NCBI GenBank assembly: GCA_944321345.1
Contig: CALUKY010000011.1
Span: 1 to 64,000, forward strand
DNA from: an uncultured Paraprevotella sp.
Lineage (GTDB): Bacteria; Bacteroidota; Bacteroidia; Bacteroidales; Bacteroidaceae
Direction of reading: 5' to 3'
Length of the DNA: 64,000 bases
The translations under genes and the position numbers were made by a program. The notes beneath the pieces are model-generated. The model was not told the DNA's origin, did not search any database, and saw only the letters and a program-made list of their open reading frames with translations. Position 1 is the stretch's first letter, and every line of letters begins with the position of its first letter. Shown here in pieces: positions 42,201-50,837 of the stretch.

Positions 42201-42608
42201 GATTCCGTTATAGTTCCAATCCGGAAGATTGATCACACTACTACCTGCATCTGTTTTCGTATTGTAATTCAGAGTCCAGTTGGTAACACGATGACGTGCC
42301 GCATTCATACCGGACATCAGACTACAACGGGTTGGTGAAGAAATGGCACAAGCATATGCCTGCATAAATTTCACACCCTGCTCGGCCATCTTCTCCATAT
42401 TTGGAGTTTTATAACGGCGGTTCAACGGAGTTTCTTCTTTGTAAAAAGGAACAGACGTTTCCTGCCATCCCATATCGTCTACCAAAAACAAGATGATGTT
42501 CGGATGCTCTTGAGAAGGAGTTAAATCCGGTCTGGTTTCCTGCGCAAATGCGCTACCAGGAAGAGCTGCTCCTGCGAGCAACATACTAAAGGGTAAAAAA
42601 TGCTTCAT
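39237..42608 (-). CDS. Large secreted serine-type sulfatase with C-terminal accessory and sorting domains
   Basis: This 1123-residue protein has a signal peptide, then a sulfatase domain of about 510 residues. The activation motif is S90-S-P-T-R94, followed by CSLMSG, so the residue to be converted to formylglycine is Ser and maturation would need an anaerobic sulfatase-maturating enzyme (not in this window). Asp44-Asp45 are expected metal ligands. About 600 further residues are not sulfatase: a beta-rich region with YYTISDNRG and YFYFMPGSDETHF, a part like ricin-type lectin (TFYLRNLNTGKYISS), and a C-terminus (IYDLTGRRVSRPAKGIYI) resembling sorting domains of the Bacteroidetes type IX system. 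The likely substrate is a sulfated glycan, identity unknown. Confidence 0.9.
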   Translation of the reverse strand: MKHFLPFSMLLAGAALPGSAFAQETRPDLTPSQEHPNIILFLVDDMGWQETSVPFYKEETPLNRRYKTPNMEKMAEQGVKFMQAYACAISSPTRCSLMSGMNAARHRVTNWTLNYNTKTDAGSSVINLPDWNYNGIQPAAVATDHDLDNGTPITSFPEILQNAGYYTIHCGKAHFGSLTTSGADPENFGFDVNIAGGANGGPGSYLAENEYGSGSFHVSGLEDYYGTGTFLTEALTQEALKAIEKPINENRPFYLYMSHYAIHSPYDPDTRYTGNYTNYFDEQLQANLNTQEINHAALVEGMDKSLGDIMKYLEDRPEVAKNTVILFMADNGGQAVSVRQGRANYDQNWPARGGKGSAYEGGVHEPMMLYWPGNTNIKQGSENHSRIMIEDFFPTILDLAGVKDYETVQKVDGKSFADILRDPTIERTRTNIWHFPNLWGESQNTAEGYGAYSAILKGDYRMIYFWESQERRLYNIKEDIGETNNLAKAEPELLKELSKELTDSLKAYDAQRPSYKETGEVIPWPDEAPTPVEVGEAVPVTAGIFKYSTEDVKYYYTISDNRGSQSGNKNFYWTLGEHNGYKAIQATQEQFANAYDATKQYFYFMPGSDETHFTMYTVDGRKVNYVDGITGSGWNSGNVGSDVTTPYMQYETEEAGEFQLISIGSFGRYAIKAPNGDLLNDRGTANGSTANMKWVINTYSGIQLTDPGSQYKFTAVPGNSISGLITELYNKYKENADYVGAHDISSVTPIYEEAMKDPDLEDLKALEDAYAKTPTLGMELGKIYRLRNYARKASTGNTACNGAGGYLEPIDVNNPDHKESTKVAFAAIDADQTHANALWRAEAATEEGTFYLRNLNTGKYISSTNAASGSTAQATEDVKSAQAFKVVAYGDMQYKIALPSNENVRLHVSGNIDGSKQTTRLMFYNAEDMNTASAWYLIYANDIDVTTEKSADGNFASVYLPVAVDMPEGLTAFAGKVNGELLTLTEVKGTVPAETGVLLKGDEAKTYSLKIQDKEVASLENNDFKGSLLYKATEGASYFHLFVAEDRASYQPVTSDYLTGNAAWLDGTGITAPDGLELDLGVHVGIDQIEAEKKDAKIYDLTGRRVSRPAKGIYIQNGQKVIY

Positions 42609-42642
42609 GATAACTAGGTATTAATCTTTTGGTAATAATTGC

Positions 42643-42650
42643 CAAATATA
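42643..42650 (-). promoter_or_regulatory. Candidate -7 box for the sulfatase gene
   Basis: Minus-strand TATATTTG, an exact TAnnTTTG match 35 bases upstream of the ATG. Confidence 0.5.
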
Positions 42651-42724
42651 CACATTTTTTGGAGAAACAAAGATTATATGAAAAATCTTTCAAAAAACGA
42701 TTATTCTTTTTTAACGTTGCATTC

Positions 42725-45223
42725 TCAACGGCTTTGTGGATTCTCATTACCTGAAGTAACATTATTTCCTCCACTCTTCACATCATCATTCTGTATGCTG
42801 CGCTCAGTCTTTTTTACCTGTGCCTTCAGGTCACCAAAACGCCAGCTCACACTGCAACCGAAATTCATGGCCGAGTATTTGCTCTTACTCTGCAACCGAA
42901 AAGTTTCCGTAAGCGTTTCATGAGTTGTGGTCTGATACTTGTTCAAGAAATTATTGGCATACAAGGACACACTCAGGCGTTTTTCTTTCAGGAACGAACG
43001 GCTCAGATTCAAGCCGTAGAAGTAATAAGAAGCCCCTTCGCCTTGCAAGGTCTGTCGCGGAGTGCTGCCTCCTCCAAATGCACTCAAGCGCAAGTCCCAA
43101 GGCAAAGTTTGCTGCGCATTCAGGAAGAGATTACCGGAAAGACCACGATTATCCGCAGACAGTTGCGCACTATGCAACACGGAATGCACTCCGGACAGAT
43201 TCACCGACAGACGGGTCTTGCTTCCTGGATTCCAGTTGGCCCACACAGAAAGTGTTGTCTGATGAGTTTTTCCCACATTACCGTAAGTGGTTTCCTGCAC
43301 TCCTTTGTTCATAAACGAATAGGACTCGATGCCGTTACCTACATAACGGTAGGACAAATTGGCATTTATACTGAATTTTGCAGAGAAGTAACTGTAGGAC
43401 AGTCCGGCGATATGTGCTTTTTCAGTATCCAGATCGGGATTACCATACCGTACAGACATCGGATTACTAGTGTCACGGAAAGGGTTCAGATACCAGATTC
43501 CGGGACGGTTGATGCGCATGTTATAATTGAGCCGCAAGGTAGAAGTCTGGCTCAGCATATAGGACAGATTCACACTGGGCACCCAGTCGTTGAAACCGGC
43601 CTGAAAGTCGCGTTCGGGTTGTAAGGCATATTCCACATTCATGAACGTACGCTCATAGCGCATGCCGGCGCGCAACCCCATCTGTTTCCATTTGAGCTGA
43701 TAATCAGAATAAGCAGCCAGAATGTTCTGTCCCTGCTCGTACTGCGAGGTGGGTTGTTCCTGCTCTACCATTACCCCATGGTCGTCCTCCTCCAATGACC
43801 GGCTGTCGCTGCTGTTCAGACGGTAAATGTATTTCATTCCGGCATCAAAAGAGTGCATTTCATTAACCGGAAGCACATAGTCCACCTGAGCGGTATGTTC
43901 AGATGTATGGGCCTTGTTGTCATACGACTGCCGCCTGAGGGCATAAGGTACATCTACGATTTCTCCATAACGGGTCTCCGTCTCATTTTCATTAGGTGAT
44001 GCGTTCAGCTTGTAGGACAGAGTGAGATATTCTCCTGGCTTGCGGAACGTATGCTGATAATCCAGATTCACCCCCAAGCTCATCCAACCGTTCTGTGCGT
44101 CGGTCAGCATCCGGTAACGATAACGCTCGGTCTGGTCGGTCCGCCTCATCTGAGTCAAGGTATTTCCATCTGCAGAATATCCCCCATCGAAGATATTGGC
44201 CGATAGGGTGATCAGATTCAGGGTGTCGATCTCGTAACTGGCCTCCAGACTTCCAAACTGAAAGGAGCCGTCTGATTTGAAGGTTCCGTCTTGAAGCAGA
44301 TACCGGAACTCCTCAGAAGTGAAGTCTTCGCGCTCACTGGTATTATATCCGGTTGGAGTATTGTGATAGGTATAAGAATAGTTGCCGCTTACGGTAAACT
44401 TTCCCACCTGTGCCGTGACATAAGCGTTACCACCCAATCCCGTATTGCGTGCCTGTAGTCCCAATGTGGCATTATAGCCCTGCATCCGGGCATCTGTAGT
44501 CACAATATTCAGAATACCGCCCACACCCTCGGCATCATACTTGGCACCGGGATCAGTAATCACCTCAATACGCTTGATGGTACTCGCCGGCAGACTGCGC
44601 AAAACTTCCTTCGGATTATTGCTCATCAGAGTATTCGGCTTTCCGTTTACATGTACCTTGAAACTTCCCGAACCATTTACCTGAATGTTGTCTTCGCCGT
44701 CTACAGTTACTAAAGGCACCTTGCGGAGCATTTCCAGCGTGGTATTGGTCTGTGCGTCGGGATCATCCTCTACATTGTAGGTCAACCGGTCAATCTCGGC
44801 CTTGACCAGAAGTTTCTGTGCCACAACCTCGGTATTTTTCAACACCTCCGCTGTTTCTGAAGTGTAAAGCGTTCCTAAATCGATCTCTTTCTGCAAGGCG
44901 GTACAGGTAAACTCACGGACAAGAGTGCGCTTTCCCATCGAAGAGATGGAAATACGATAGTTTCCTTCTTCAGGAAGAGAAAACTGAAAAGTTCCGTCCA
45001 GACCAGTCACGGCCATACGCACTACTTTTTCGGGAGCTTCGGGACGCACCACCCGAATGGTGGCATAGGGTTCTTTTTCCTGTAACAGGGAGTCAAAAAG
45101 CACTCCTTTCACTTGAAAGGCGGTATCGGAATGCTGTTCCGGATTTTGAGCACGGGATTGAGTTGCATTCAGACTAAACAGATATAAGGCCGCAATCAGA
45201 CTTTTTTTTACAATTCTTTCCAT
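42725..45223 (-). CDS. TonB-dependent receptor-like outer-membrane beta-barrel protein (PF14905 type)
   Basis: The predicted 832-residue protein has a signal peptide (MERIVKKSLIAALYLFSLNATQSRA), an N-terminal carboxypeptidase-regulatory-like beta-sandwich (about residues 35-120), a plug (DGEDNIQVNGSGSFKVHVNGKPNTL to YDAEGVGGILNIVT) and a large barrel of the OMP_b-brl_3 group. These proteins resemble TonB receptors, but substrates are unknown for nearly all. The ATG at 45223 is chosen because the extension to 45289 would run through the palindrome array. It lies upstream of the sulfatase on the same strand (116-base gap with its own promoter box), so a shared glycan-related role is possible but not shown. 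Confidence 0.85.
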   Translation of the reverse strand: MERIVKKSLIAALYLFSLNATQSRAQNPEQHSDTAFQVKGVLFDSLLQEKEPYATIRVVRPEAPEKVVRMAVTGLDGTFQFSLPEEGNYRISISSMGKRTLVREFTCTALQKEIDLGTLYTSETAEVLKNTEVVAQKLLVKAEIDRLTYNVEDDPDAQTNTTLEMLRKVPLVTVDGEDNIQVNGSGSFKVHVNGKPNTLMSNNPKEVLRSLPASTIKRIEVITDPGAKYDAEGVGGILNIVTTDARMQGYNATLGLQARNTGLGGNAYVTAQVGKFTVSGNYSYTYHNTPTGYNTSEREDFTSEEFRYLLQDGTFKSDGSFQFGSLEASYEIDTLNLITLSANIFDGGYSADGNTLTQMRRTDQTERYRYRMLTDAQNGWMSLGVNLDYQHTFRKPGEYLTLSYKLNASPNENETETRYGEIVDVPYALRRQSYDNKAHTSEHTAQVDYVLPVNEMHSFDAGMKYIYRLNSSDSRSLEEDDHGVMVEQEQPTSQYEQGQNILAAYSDYQLKWKQMGLRAGMRYERTFMNVEYALQPERDFQAGFNDWVPSVNLSYMLSQTSTLRLNYNMRINRPGIWYLNPFRDTSNPMSVRYGNPDLDTEKAHIAGLSYSYFSAKFSINANLSYRYVGNGIESYSFMNKGVQETTYGNVGKTHQTTLSVWANWNPGSKTRLSVNLSGVHSVLHSAQLSADNRGLSGNLFLNAQQTLPWDLRLSAFGGGSTPRQTLQGEGASYYFYGLNLSRSFLKEKRLSVSLYANNFLNKYQTTTHETLTETFRLQSKSKYSAMNFGCSVSWRFGDLKAQVKKTERSIQNDDVKSGGNNVTSGNENPQSR

Positions 45224-45256
45224 TATGATTCTTAAAGTATGTGATGTTTTGAAATT

Positions 45257-45326
45257 ACCGACAGGCAAGTAATCCATTACTTGCGGCAAAGTAATTTATT
45301 ACTGATGGCAAAGTAAAAACCGACAG
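45257..45326 (-). promoter_or_regulatory. Tandem palindromic operator-like array
   Basis: Three repeats of GGCAA(A)GTAA begin at 45264, 45285 and 45307, a 21-22 base period. Two of them open into palindromes: GCAAGTAATCCATTACTTGC (45265-45284) and AGTAATTTATTACT (45290-45303). The third is a half site (45307-45316). An identical ACCGACAG flanks the array at 45257-45264 and 45319-45326. It sits 34-103 bases upstream of the ATG of the beta-barrel gene. Minus-strand TTACTTTG within two units is one base off the -7 consensus. Most likely binding sites for a dimeric repressor or activator; the protein is unknown. Confidence 0.7.
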
Positions 45327-45464
45327 ACGCAACATCATTCAAACAGTACAGGACTCGTTTGAAAATATTCCTATGGTTTAAACTTGAAAATCAAGTCAAA
45401 ATTAAAAGTATTTTGGGAGAAAGGAAAGAATCAAAGCGTTTTCTTAATAACTACCTGTAAAAAA

Positions 45465-46430
45465 TCACAGCGCAACAGGAGAATATCCCAAGAAATACAA
45501 AATCCCGTCCAAACCCGTAATATTGATAGACTGCGGAATATGATCCCGCACTTTTTTCTTGGCGTGATAAGCAACTCCCAATCCAGCGGTCTGAAGCATG
45601 GCCAAATCATTGGCGCCATCTCCCACGGCAAGTGTTTCGCTCATGGAAATCTGTTCTTTTCGGACCAAATCCTTCAATAAAGCAACTTTTCGAGAGCTGT
45701 CCACAATATCACCCAAATGTCTTCCGGTAAGTTTTCCTTCTTGGATTTCCAGTTGATTAGCATATACATAATCCAACTGGAACTTCTCTTTCAATCGAAG
45801 CGCAAAATAAGTAAAACCGCCAGAAAGAATGGCCACCTTACATCCATGTCGCTTCAATCCTTGCAGAAGTGTCTTCAGACCGTCCATCAACGGCAAACGG
45901 TCGGCAATCTCCTGCAACACATGCTCATCCAATCCCTGCAATAGCCGCAAGCGCTGACGAAAACTCTCCTTAAAATCAAACTCTCCGTTCATGGCACGTT
46001 CTGTAATCTGGCGTACATAGGCTCCGACACCGGCACATTCTGCCAGTTCATCCATCACTTCGGTCTTTATCAAAGTGGAGTCCATATCAAAGCAAGCCAG
46101 CTTTTTGGGAGTACGATAATCCGTATCGGACTGCAAGGACATATCGATCTCATACAATTGGCTATATCGGATCAAATCCTGATGCAAAAACGACAAATTT
46201 GATGGACTGCCGCCAAGCAGCAATTCCCAAGCCCGCAAATCAGGCACGGAGAACATATCCTTTTCTCTATCTGGTAAGATCAGAGAACGTTGCGAAAGAA
46301 GATACAAACCATAGTGTTCCAGCAATTCCAGTATCGGTAGCCAGAATACGGTCTGTTCTTCTTTCGCCAATAGCACCAGTACATAACGGTCTGTCTCAGG
46401 ACTCTGTATGGTATTCATAGAACAACTCAT
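45465..46430 (-). CDS. serB: Phosphoserine phosphatase, HAD family
   Basis: This 321-residue enzyme hydrolyses O-phosphoserine to serine, the final step of serine synthesis. The HAD nucleophile motif is CFDMDSTLIKTE (about residues 113-124), ILSGGFT is motif II, and VGDGANDLAML is motif IV. About 105 residues precede the HAD domain and may be a single ACT-like regulatory domain; Bacteroides relatives commonly have a longer N-terminus with two. The start is four bases after the serA stop, so no further N-terminal sequence can exist here. A second ATG (46418) is possible. It is the third gene of the serC-serA-serB operon. Confidence 0.95.
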   Translation of the reverse strand: MSCSMNTIQSPETDRYVLVLLAKEEQTVFWLPILELLEHYGLYLLSQRSLILPDREKDMFSVPDLRAWELLLGGSPSNLSFLHQDLIRYSQLYEIDMSLQSDTDYRTPKKLACFDMDSTLIKTEVMDELAECAGVGAYVRQITERAMNGEFDFKESFRQRLRLLQGLDEHVLQEIADRLPLMDGLKTLLQGLKRHGCKVAILSGGFTYFALRLKEKFQLDYVYANQLEIQEGKLTGRHLGDIVDSSRKVALLKDLVRKEQISMSETLAVGDGANDLAMLQTAGLGVAYHAKKKVRDHIPQSINITGLDGILYFLGYSPVAL

Positions 46431-46434
46431 GGAA

Positions 46435-47352
46435 TTAGTTTACCCGGAAATGGTCATCTCCCGTACGGAAGAATTCAATAATCTGATCTGCGGCAGCCAC
46501 TCCGGCTTTCAAATTAGCTTCAGCGGTCTGCGCTCCCATCTTTTTGGGAGTAGAAAAATAACGGTCACCAAATTCTGAGCTCAATTGTTCATGCAGTCCG
46601 GGCATCACATCAGTCATATAACAGAAATCCTGACGGATCGTCATCAGTCGGAGAAGGTCTTCTTCGTTCATCACTTCCTTACGGGCCGTATTGATAAGTA
46701 AAGGATCATGAGGCATCAGATTCATCAAGTCAAAATCTACAGACCGGCGGGTTTCTTCGGTCAGAGGCACATGAATGGATACAATGTCGCAATAGCGGTA
46801 CAGATCTTCCCGGCTGCTGACCATAACTACATCATCGTGCTTCATCTTCTCGGGAGCACAATAGGCATCATAGGCAAAGACTTCCATATCAAAACCCTTG
46901 GCTATTCGGGCCACATTGCAGGCCACATTGCCGTAGGCATGCACTCCGATGCGCTTGCCTCTCAACTCATGTCCGCTACTTCCTTTCATAAAATGACGAT
47001 AGGACATAAGCATCATGGCAAACACCAGCTCTGCCACTCCATTGGCATTCTGACCAGGAGTATTCATAGCTACAACGCCATGCTTTGTGGCCGCATCCAG
47101 ATCAATATTATCATATCCGGCACCGGCGCGTACTACAACCTTCAGATTAGGAGCATGCTCGAAGAGCTGTTCATCCACACGGTCACTACGTACAATCAAA
47201 GCATCAGCTTCTTTCACGGCATCAAAGAGCTGACCGGATTCTGTATATTTTTCCAACAGAACGAAATCATGTCCTGCCTGTTCTATCTTTTCCTCTATGC
47301 GGTTCACGGCATCAGCGGTGAACGGCTTTTCTGTTGCTATCAAAATTCTCAT
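46435..47352 (-). CDS. serA: D-3-phosphoglycerate dehydrogenase
   Basis: This 305-residue NAD-dependent dehydrogenase oxidises 3-phosphoglycerate to 3-phosphohydroxypyruvate, the first step of serine synthesis. It is the short form without the C-terminal ACT domain. VVRAGAGYDNIDL, VHVPLTEETRR-like SIHVPLTEETRRSV and NTARKEVMNEEDL are family blocks. The dinucleotide-binding segment reads GVHAYGNVA, so the usual GxGxxG glycines are partly replaced. Assignment rests on overall family features and position between serC and serB. The gap to serC is 19 bases. Confidence 0.93.
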   Translation of the reverse strand: MRILIATEKPFTADAVNRIEEKIEQAGHDFVLLEKYTESGQLFDAVKEADALIVRSDRVDEQLFEHAPNLKVVVRAGAGYDNIDLDAATKHGVVAMNTPGQNANGVAELVFAMMLMSYRHFMKGSSGHELRGKRIGVHAYGNVACNVARIAKGFDMEVFAYDAYCAPEKMKHDDVVMVSSREDLYRYCDIVSIHVPLTEETRRSVDFDLMNLMPHDPLLINTARKEVMNEEDLLRLMTIRQDFCYMTDVMPGLHEQLSSEFGDRYFSTPKKMGAQTAEANLKAGVAAADQIIEFFRTGDDHFRVN

Positions 47353-47371
47353 AACCTACTACAATGAAACA

Positions 47372-48442
47372 TTAATGATTCTTTTCAAAGTCTCTCATGC
47401 AAAGCACCAGATCGCGTACTCCCTCTATCGGCATGGCATTGTAACATGAAACACGGAATCCGCCTACGGAACGATGTCCCTTAATGCCCACCATTCCCCG
47501 TTCTGAAGCAAACGCCAGAAAATCCGCTTCCAGATCACGGTACTCATCAGACATCACGAAACAGATATTCATCAACGAACGGTCTTTCTCACGGGTCACA
47601 GTAGCCCGGAACAGTTTATTCCGCTCTATCTCACTATATAACATTTCCGCACGGACCTTTGCCCGACGCTGCATTTCTGTCACTCCTCCTTCCCGCTTCA
47701 GCCATTTCAGATTCTGCAAAGCGGTATAAACAGGTAATACGGGCGGAGTATTGAACATAGAACCTTTTTCGACATGAGTACGGTAATCCAACATGGTAGG
47801 AATCGGACGATGAACCTTACCTAAGGCCTCATCACGAACAATCACAAAAGTCACTCCTGCCGGACCGAGATTTTTCTGAGCTCCACCATAAATGCAATCG
47901 TAACGAGAAATATCTACCGGCCGGGAAAATATATCAGAAGACATATCGGCTACAAGAGGTACCCCAACCTGAGGATCAGCATGTAACTCTGTACCGTAAA
48001 TCGTATTGTTTGTTGTAATATGGAAATAATCAACATCTTCCGGCACCTGATAATTATCGGGAATATAAGTATATCCATCCGCTTCTGAAGAAGCCACTTC
48101 AATCACCTCGCCAAAAAGACGAGCCTCTTTCAGTGCTTTTTTAGCCCATACTCCACTATTCAGATAGGCTGCCTTCGTTTCCAAAAAATTGTAGGGCACC
48201 ATGCAGAACTGCATACTGGCACCTCCTCCCATAAAAAGAACAGAATAACCGGACGGAATAGAGAGCAACTCACGAAACAAGGCCACCGCCTCGTCCATCA
48301 CAGCAATAAACTCGCGGGAACGATGACTGATTTCCAATAAAGAAAGTCCTGAACACTGAAAATCTGCCACTGCCTGAACAGTATTTTGAATTACTTCATT
48401 AGGAAGAATAGAAGGTCCTGGATTAAAATTTGTCTTTTTCAT
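47372..48442 (-). CDS. serC: Phosphoserine aminotransferase
   Basis: This 356-residue PLP enzyme transaminates 3-phosphohydroxypyruvate with glutamate to phosphoserine; it also acts in pyridoxal phosphate synthesis in some bacteria. [19 protein letters not shown] and [15 protein letters not shown] (PLP lysine in AQKN) are diagnostic. The length matches the family. It is the first gene of the serine operon, with serA and serB immediately following. No TAnnTTTG box is apparent close upstream. Confidence 0.97.
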   Translation of the reverse strand: MKKTNFNPGPSILPNEVIQNTVQAVADFQCSGLSLLEISHRSREFIAVMDEAVALFRELLSIPSGYSVLFMGGGASMQFCMVPYNFLETKAAYLNSGVWAKKALKEARLFGEVIEVASSEADGYTYIPDNYQVPEDVDYFHITTNNTIYGTELHADPQVGVPLVADMSSDIFSRPVDISRYDCIYGGAQKNLGPAGVTFVIVRDEALGKVHRPIPTMLDYRTHVEKGSMFNTPPVLPVYTALQNLKWLKREGGVTEMQRRAKVRAEMLYSEIERNKLFRATVTREKDRSLMNICFVMSDEYRDLEADFLAFASERGMVGIKGHRSVGGFRVSCYNAMPIEGVRDLVLCMRDFEKNH

Positions 48443-48769
48443 AACTCGTGTTTTTTAAGGGATTAGTATTGACCGGATTATAAAGGAAAAGTATCTGCGG
48501 CTCCGGCTTTTGTCGAGATACGCACCATAGTATGTGTTTGTGGCTCACTGCATCAATATAATAGAAAAAAATCCGTCATAGAGAATAATAATGATATACT
48601 ATCCGAGACAGTGAGAAACCTGTTTTATCAAATTTGTATGAAATATTCTAAGTCTATTTAGTTTTATGGCTCATCATAAGCGATATGCAATAATCGTCAT
48701 TATTATTGATAAATGCAAACAAAAGCAGGAATAAAATCACTTTTTATTGCATTTTCCTATAAAATACTT
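48443..48769. other. Intergenic region upstream of serC
   Basis: A 362-base space between the divergent serC and a small secreted protein gene. It holds a promoter box for the right-hand gene at 48770. I see no gene, tRNA or clear hairpin in the rest; the serC promoter is not obvious. Confidence 0.6.
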
Positions 48770-48777
48770 TATTTTTG
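48770..48777 (+). promoter_or_regulatory. Candidate -7 box for the small secreted protein
   Basis: TATTTTTG, exact consensus match, 28 bases before the ATG at 48805. Confidence 0.5.
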
Positions 48778-48804
48778 TGACTATAACTTAATATTAAAGA
48801 CAAT

Positions 48805-49326
48805 ATGACCATGAAAAAAATTGCATTGATTGTCTGCGCGTTGGTTGCTTCATTGACCACACAGGCACAGAGTGAACTTTATAAAAAAATGTCTCAGGTA
48901 TCAGGCATTGAATCTTTTTACTACACACAGGAGCTGATGCGCGACCCCAATTGGAAGAATATTAATAATCCAGACATCAATTTATCAAGTCTGCCTTGGA
49001 CGGGTGTGTATACTATAGAATATCTTTCGGCCACAAAGCGCAGAGTCATCCGTAAACTGAGAAAGGCTCAGGAAAAGAGACAGGAAGAGGAACAGAAAGA
49101 CTCTTGGAAAGAAAAGCAGAGCGCACTAGGAGTTATCCGGGAAAAGATTCCGGGATCGGACTATAAGGTACTGATGCAAATCAATAAAGGTGACCGAAAT
49201 ATATCGGTCTATAAAAAAGGAAACCGTGACTATACCTTAGTCTACGACAATAAGGACCGTTATACGCTGATCCGTATGCAGGCAGACATCCCGCAGGACC
49301 TCCTGAATAAGATTTTCATTCAATAG
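48805..49326 (+). CDS. Small secreted protein of unknown function
   Basis: This 173-residue protein (or 171 if the second ATG at 48811 is used) has a clear signal peptide (MKKIALIVCALVASLTTQAQ), so it is exported. A strongly charged Lys/Arg/Glu stretch (about residues 72-107) suggests a helix or coiled coil. The C-terminal part is mixed beta and charged (YKVLMQINKGDRNISVYKKG). I do not recognise a family with confidence; similar small secreted proteins occur in Bacteroidales. It is alone, convergent with the nuo operon across a long shared terminator. Confidence 0.6.
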   Translation: MTMKKIALIVCALVASLTTQAQSELYKKMSQVSGIESFYYTQELMRDPNWKNINNPDINLSSLPWTGVYTIEYLSATKRRVIRKLRKAQEKRQEEEQKDSWKEKQSALGVIREKIPGSDYKVLMQINKGDRNISVYKKGNRDYTLVYDNKDRYTLIRMQADIPQDLLNKIFIQ

Positions 49327-49344
49327 TTCATTCCTCAGGAAAAT

Positions 49345-49398
49345 GATACAAAAAAACTCCGGAGCACGCTCTGACGTGCTCCGGAGTTTTTTTGTATC
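49345..49398. terminator. Bidirectional terminator between the secreted protein gene and nuoN
   Basis: Perfect 24-bp arms (49345-49368 and 49375-49398) and a six-base loop CTCTGA, with A7 and T7 runs within the arms. It serves the plus-strand gene ending at 49326 and the nuo operon ending at 49413. Confidence 0.93.
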
Positions 49399-49412
49399 GT
49401 TCACAACGGTTT

Positions 49413-50831
49413 TTACAAGTTTGCCACATGTTGCAGCAGCTCATACACTCCGCTGCACAGTCCCAGCATCACGATGCCGGCCACACAAACGGTCAGACAA
49501 ACGGTGCTCAGCGGACCGCTTTTGAAAGTCGGCACGGGAGAATCGTTCGGCGTGATGTACATGGCCTTCACGATGAGTAAATAGTAGTACAGCGAGATGA
49601 TTGTGTTGACCAACGCCAGGAATACCACCAGATAATAGCCCTGATGGAAGGCGGAAGCAAACACAAAGAACTTGCTGAAGAATCCTGCAAACGGCGGGAT
49701 ACCAGCCAGTGAGAACAGGGCCAGTGTCATGACCAGTGTCAGACGCGGATTGGTCTTGTAGAGTCCGTTGTAAGCCTCACGGTCCACCAGTCCGCCGGTG
49801 TGCTGCTCCACATTGGTGATCACTCCGAACACGGCCAGATTGGCCACGATATATACCACGATGTAATAAACCAGTGAGGCCATTCCCTGCTCGTCGCCAG
49901 CCAGCACAGCCAGCATGATGTAACCGGCCTGAGAAATACTACTGTAGGCCATGAAGCGCTTCAGGTCGCTCTGCAGGATGGCAAAGAGGTTAGCCACGGT
50001 AATGGTCACCACAATCACTACACTCAGCAGCAGACTCCAGTCCTCTACCATAGGACCGAACACGCGCAACAGGATGTTCATCAGCGCAAAGGCTGCGGCT
50101 CCCTTTGAGATGACAGACAGGTAGGCACTGATCGGAGTAGGCGCTCCCTGATAGGTGTCGGGGGTCCACATGTGGAATGGCACCAGACTCAACTTGAAGC
50201 CCAGTCCGGCAAAGAAGAACACCATGGCCATGATCTGAAGCGGAGTGCCGGTCAGGGCATTCTCGATATCGGCAAAGTACATGGTACCCACAGTACCGTA
50301 GATGAGCGAAAGACCATAAAGCATCAGTCCGGAAGAGAACATGGCGCTCATGATGAACTTGGCTCCCGCCTCAGCACTGTGATGCTTGTATTTGTCAAAG
50401 GCCACCAGACAGGCCATCGGGATACTGGCCAGTTCCAGACCGACATAGAACATGAGGAAGCTGCCGGCGCTCACCATGAAATACATTCCCAGCAGGGTAC
50501 TGAACGTGAGCAGATAAAACTCACCGGCTTTGTGACGTGTGTCTTCGCGACGGATCCACGGACCGGCCTGAAGTATCACGAGCAGGGTACCCACCGTAAG
50601 GATGGTCTTCACCACGGAAGCCATCGGAGTGGAATGATACATGCCGCCAAACAGCACCTCATCGGAAATCGTCAGATTGGATGCGATGTGCACCACCAGC
50701 AGTCCGAATGCCATGAACTGAAAGATGCGGTGGTTGGGCTGCCGGATAATCAGGTCGCCCAAAAGAAGGATGATGATAATGAAGGAAAGCATCACCTCCG
50801 GCTGCATATGTAAGATAGTTGCTAAATCCAT
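49413..50831 (-). CDS. nuoN: NADH-quinone oxidoreductase subunit N
   Basis: A 472-residue antiporter-like membrane subunit of complex I with about 14 hydrophobic segments. The MRP/antiporter core is visible in [32 protein letters not shown] and [18 protein letters not shown]. It is the last gene of the operon and lies 6 bases after nuoM. It contributes to proton translocation across the inner membrane. Confidence 0.96.
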   Translation of the reverse strand: MDLATILHMQPEVMLSFIIIILLLGDLIIRQPNHRIFQFMAFGLLVVHIASNLTISDEVLFGGMYHSTPMASVVKTILTVGTLLVILQAGPWIRREDTRHKAGEFYLLTFSTLLGMYFMVSAGSFLMFYVGLELASIPMACLVAFDKYKHHSAEAGAKFIMSAMFSSGLMLYGLSLIYGTVGTMYFADIENALTGTPLQIMAMVFFFAGLGFKLSLVPFHMWTPDTYQGAPTPISAYLSVISKGAAAFALMNILLRVFGPMVEDWSLLLSVVIVVTITVANLFAILQSDLKRFMAYSSISQAGYIMLAVLAGDEQGMASLVYYIVVYIVANLAVFGVITNVEQHTGGLVDREAYNGLYKTNPRLTLVMTLALFSLAGIPPFAGFFSKFFVFASAFHQGYYLVVFLALVNTIISLYYYLLIVKAMYITPNDSPVPTFKSGPLSTVCLTVCVAGIVMLGLCSGVYELLQHVANL

Positions 50832-50837
50832 TTTCTT

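Noticed and set aside
39237-45223. Sulfatase plus beta-barrel gene as a polysaccharide utilisation locus
   Set aside because: There is no SusD homologue or regulator, and the barrel protein is of the PF14905 type and not a clear SusC.
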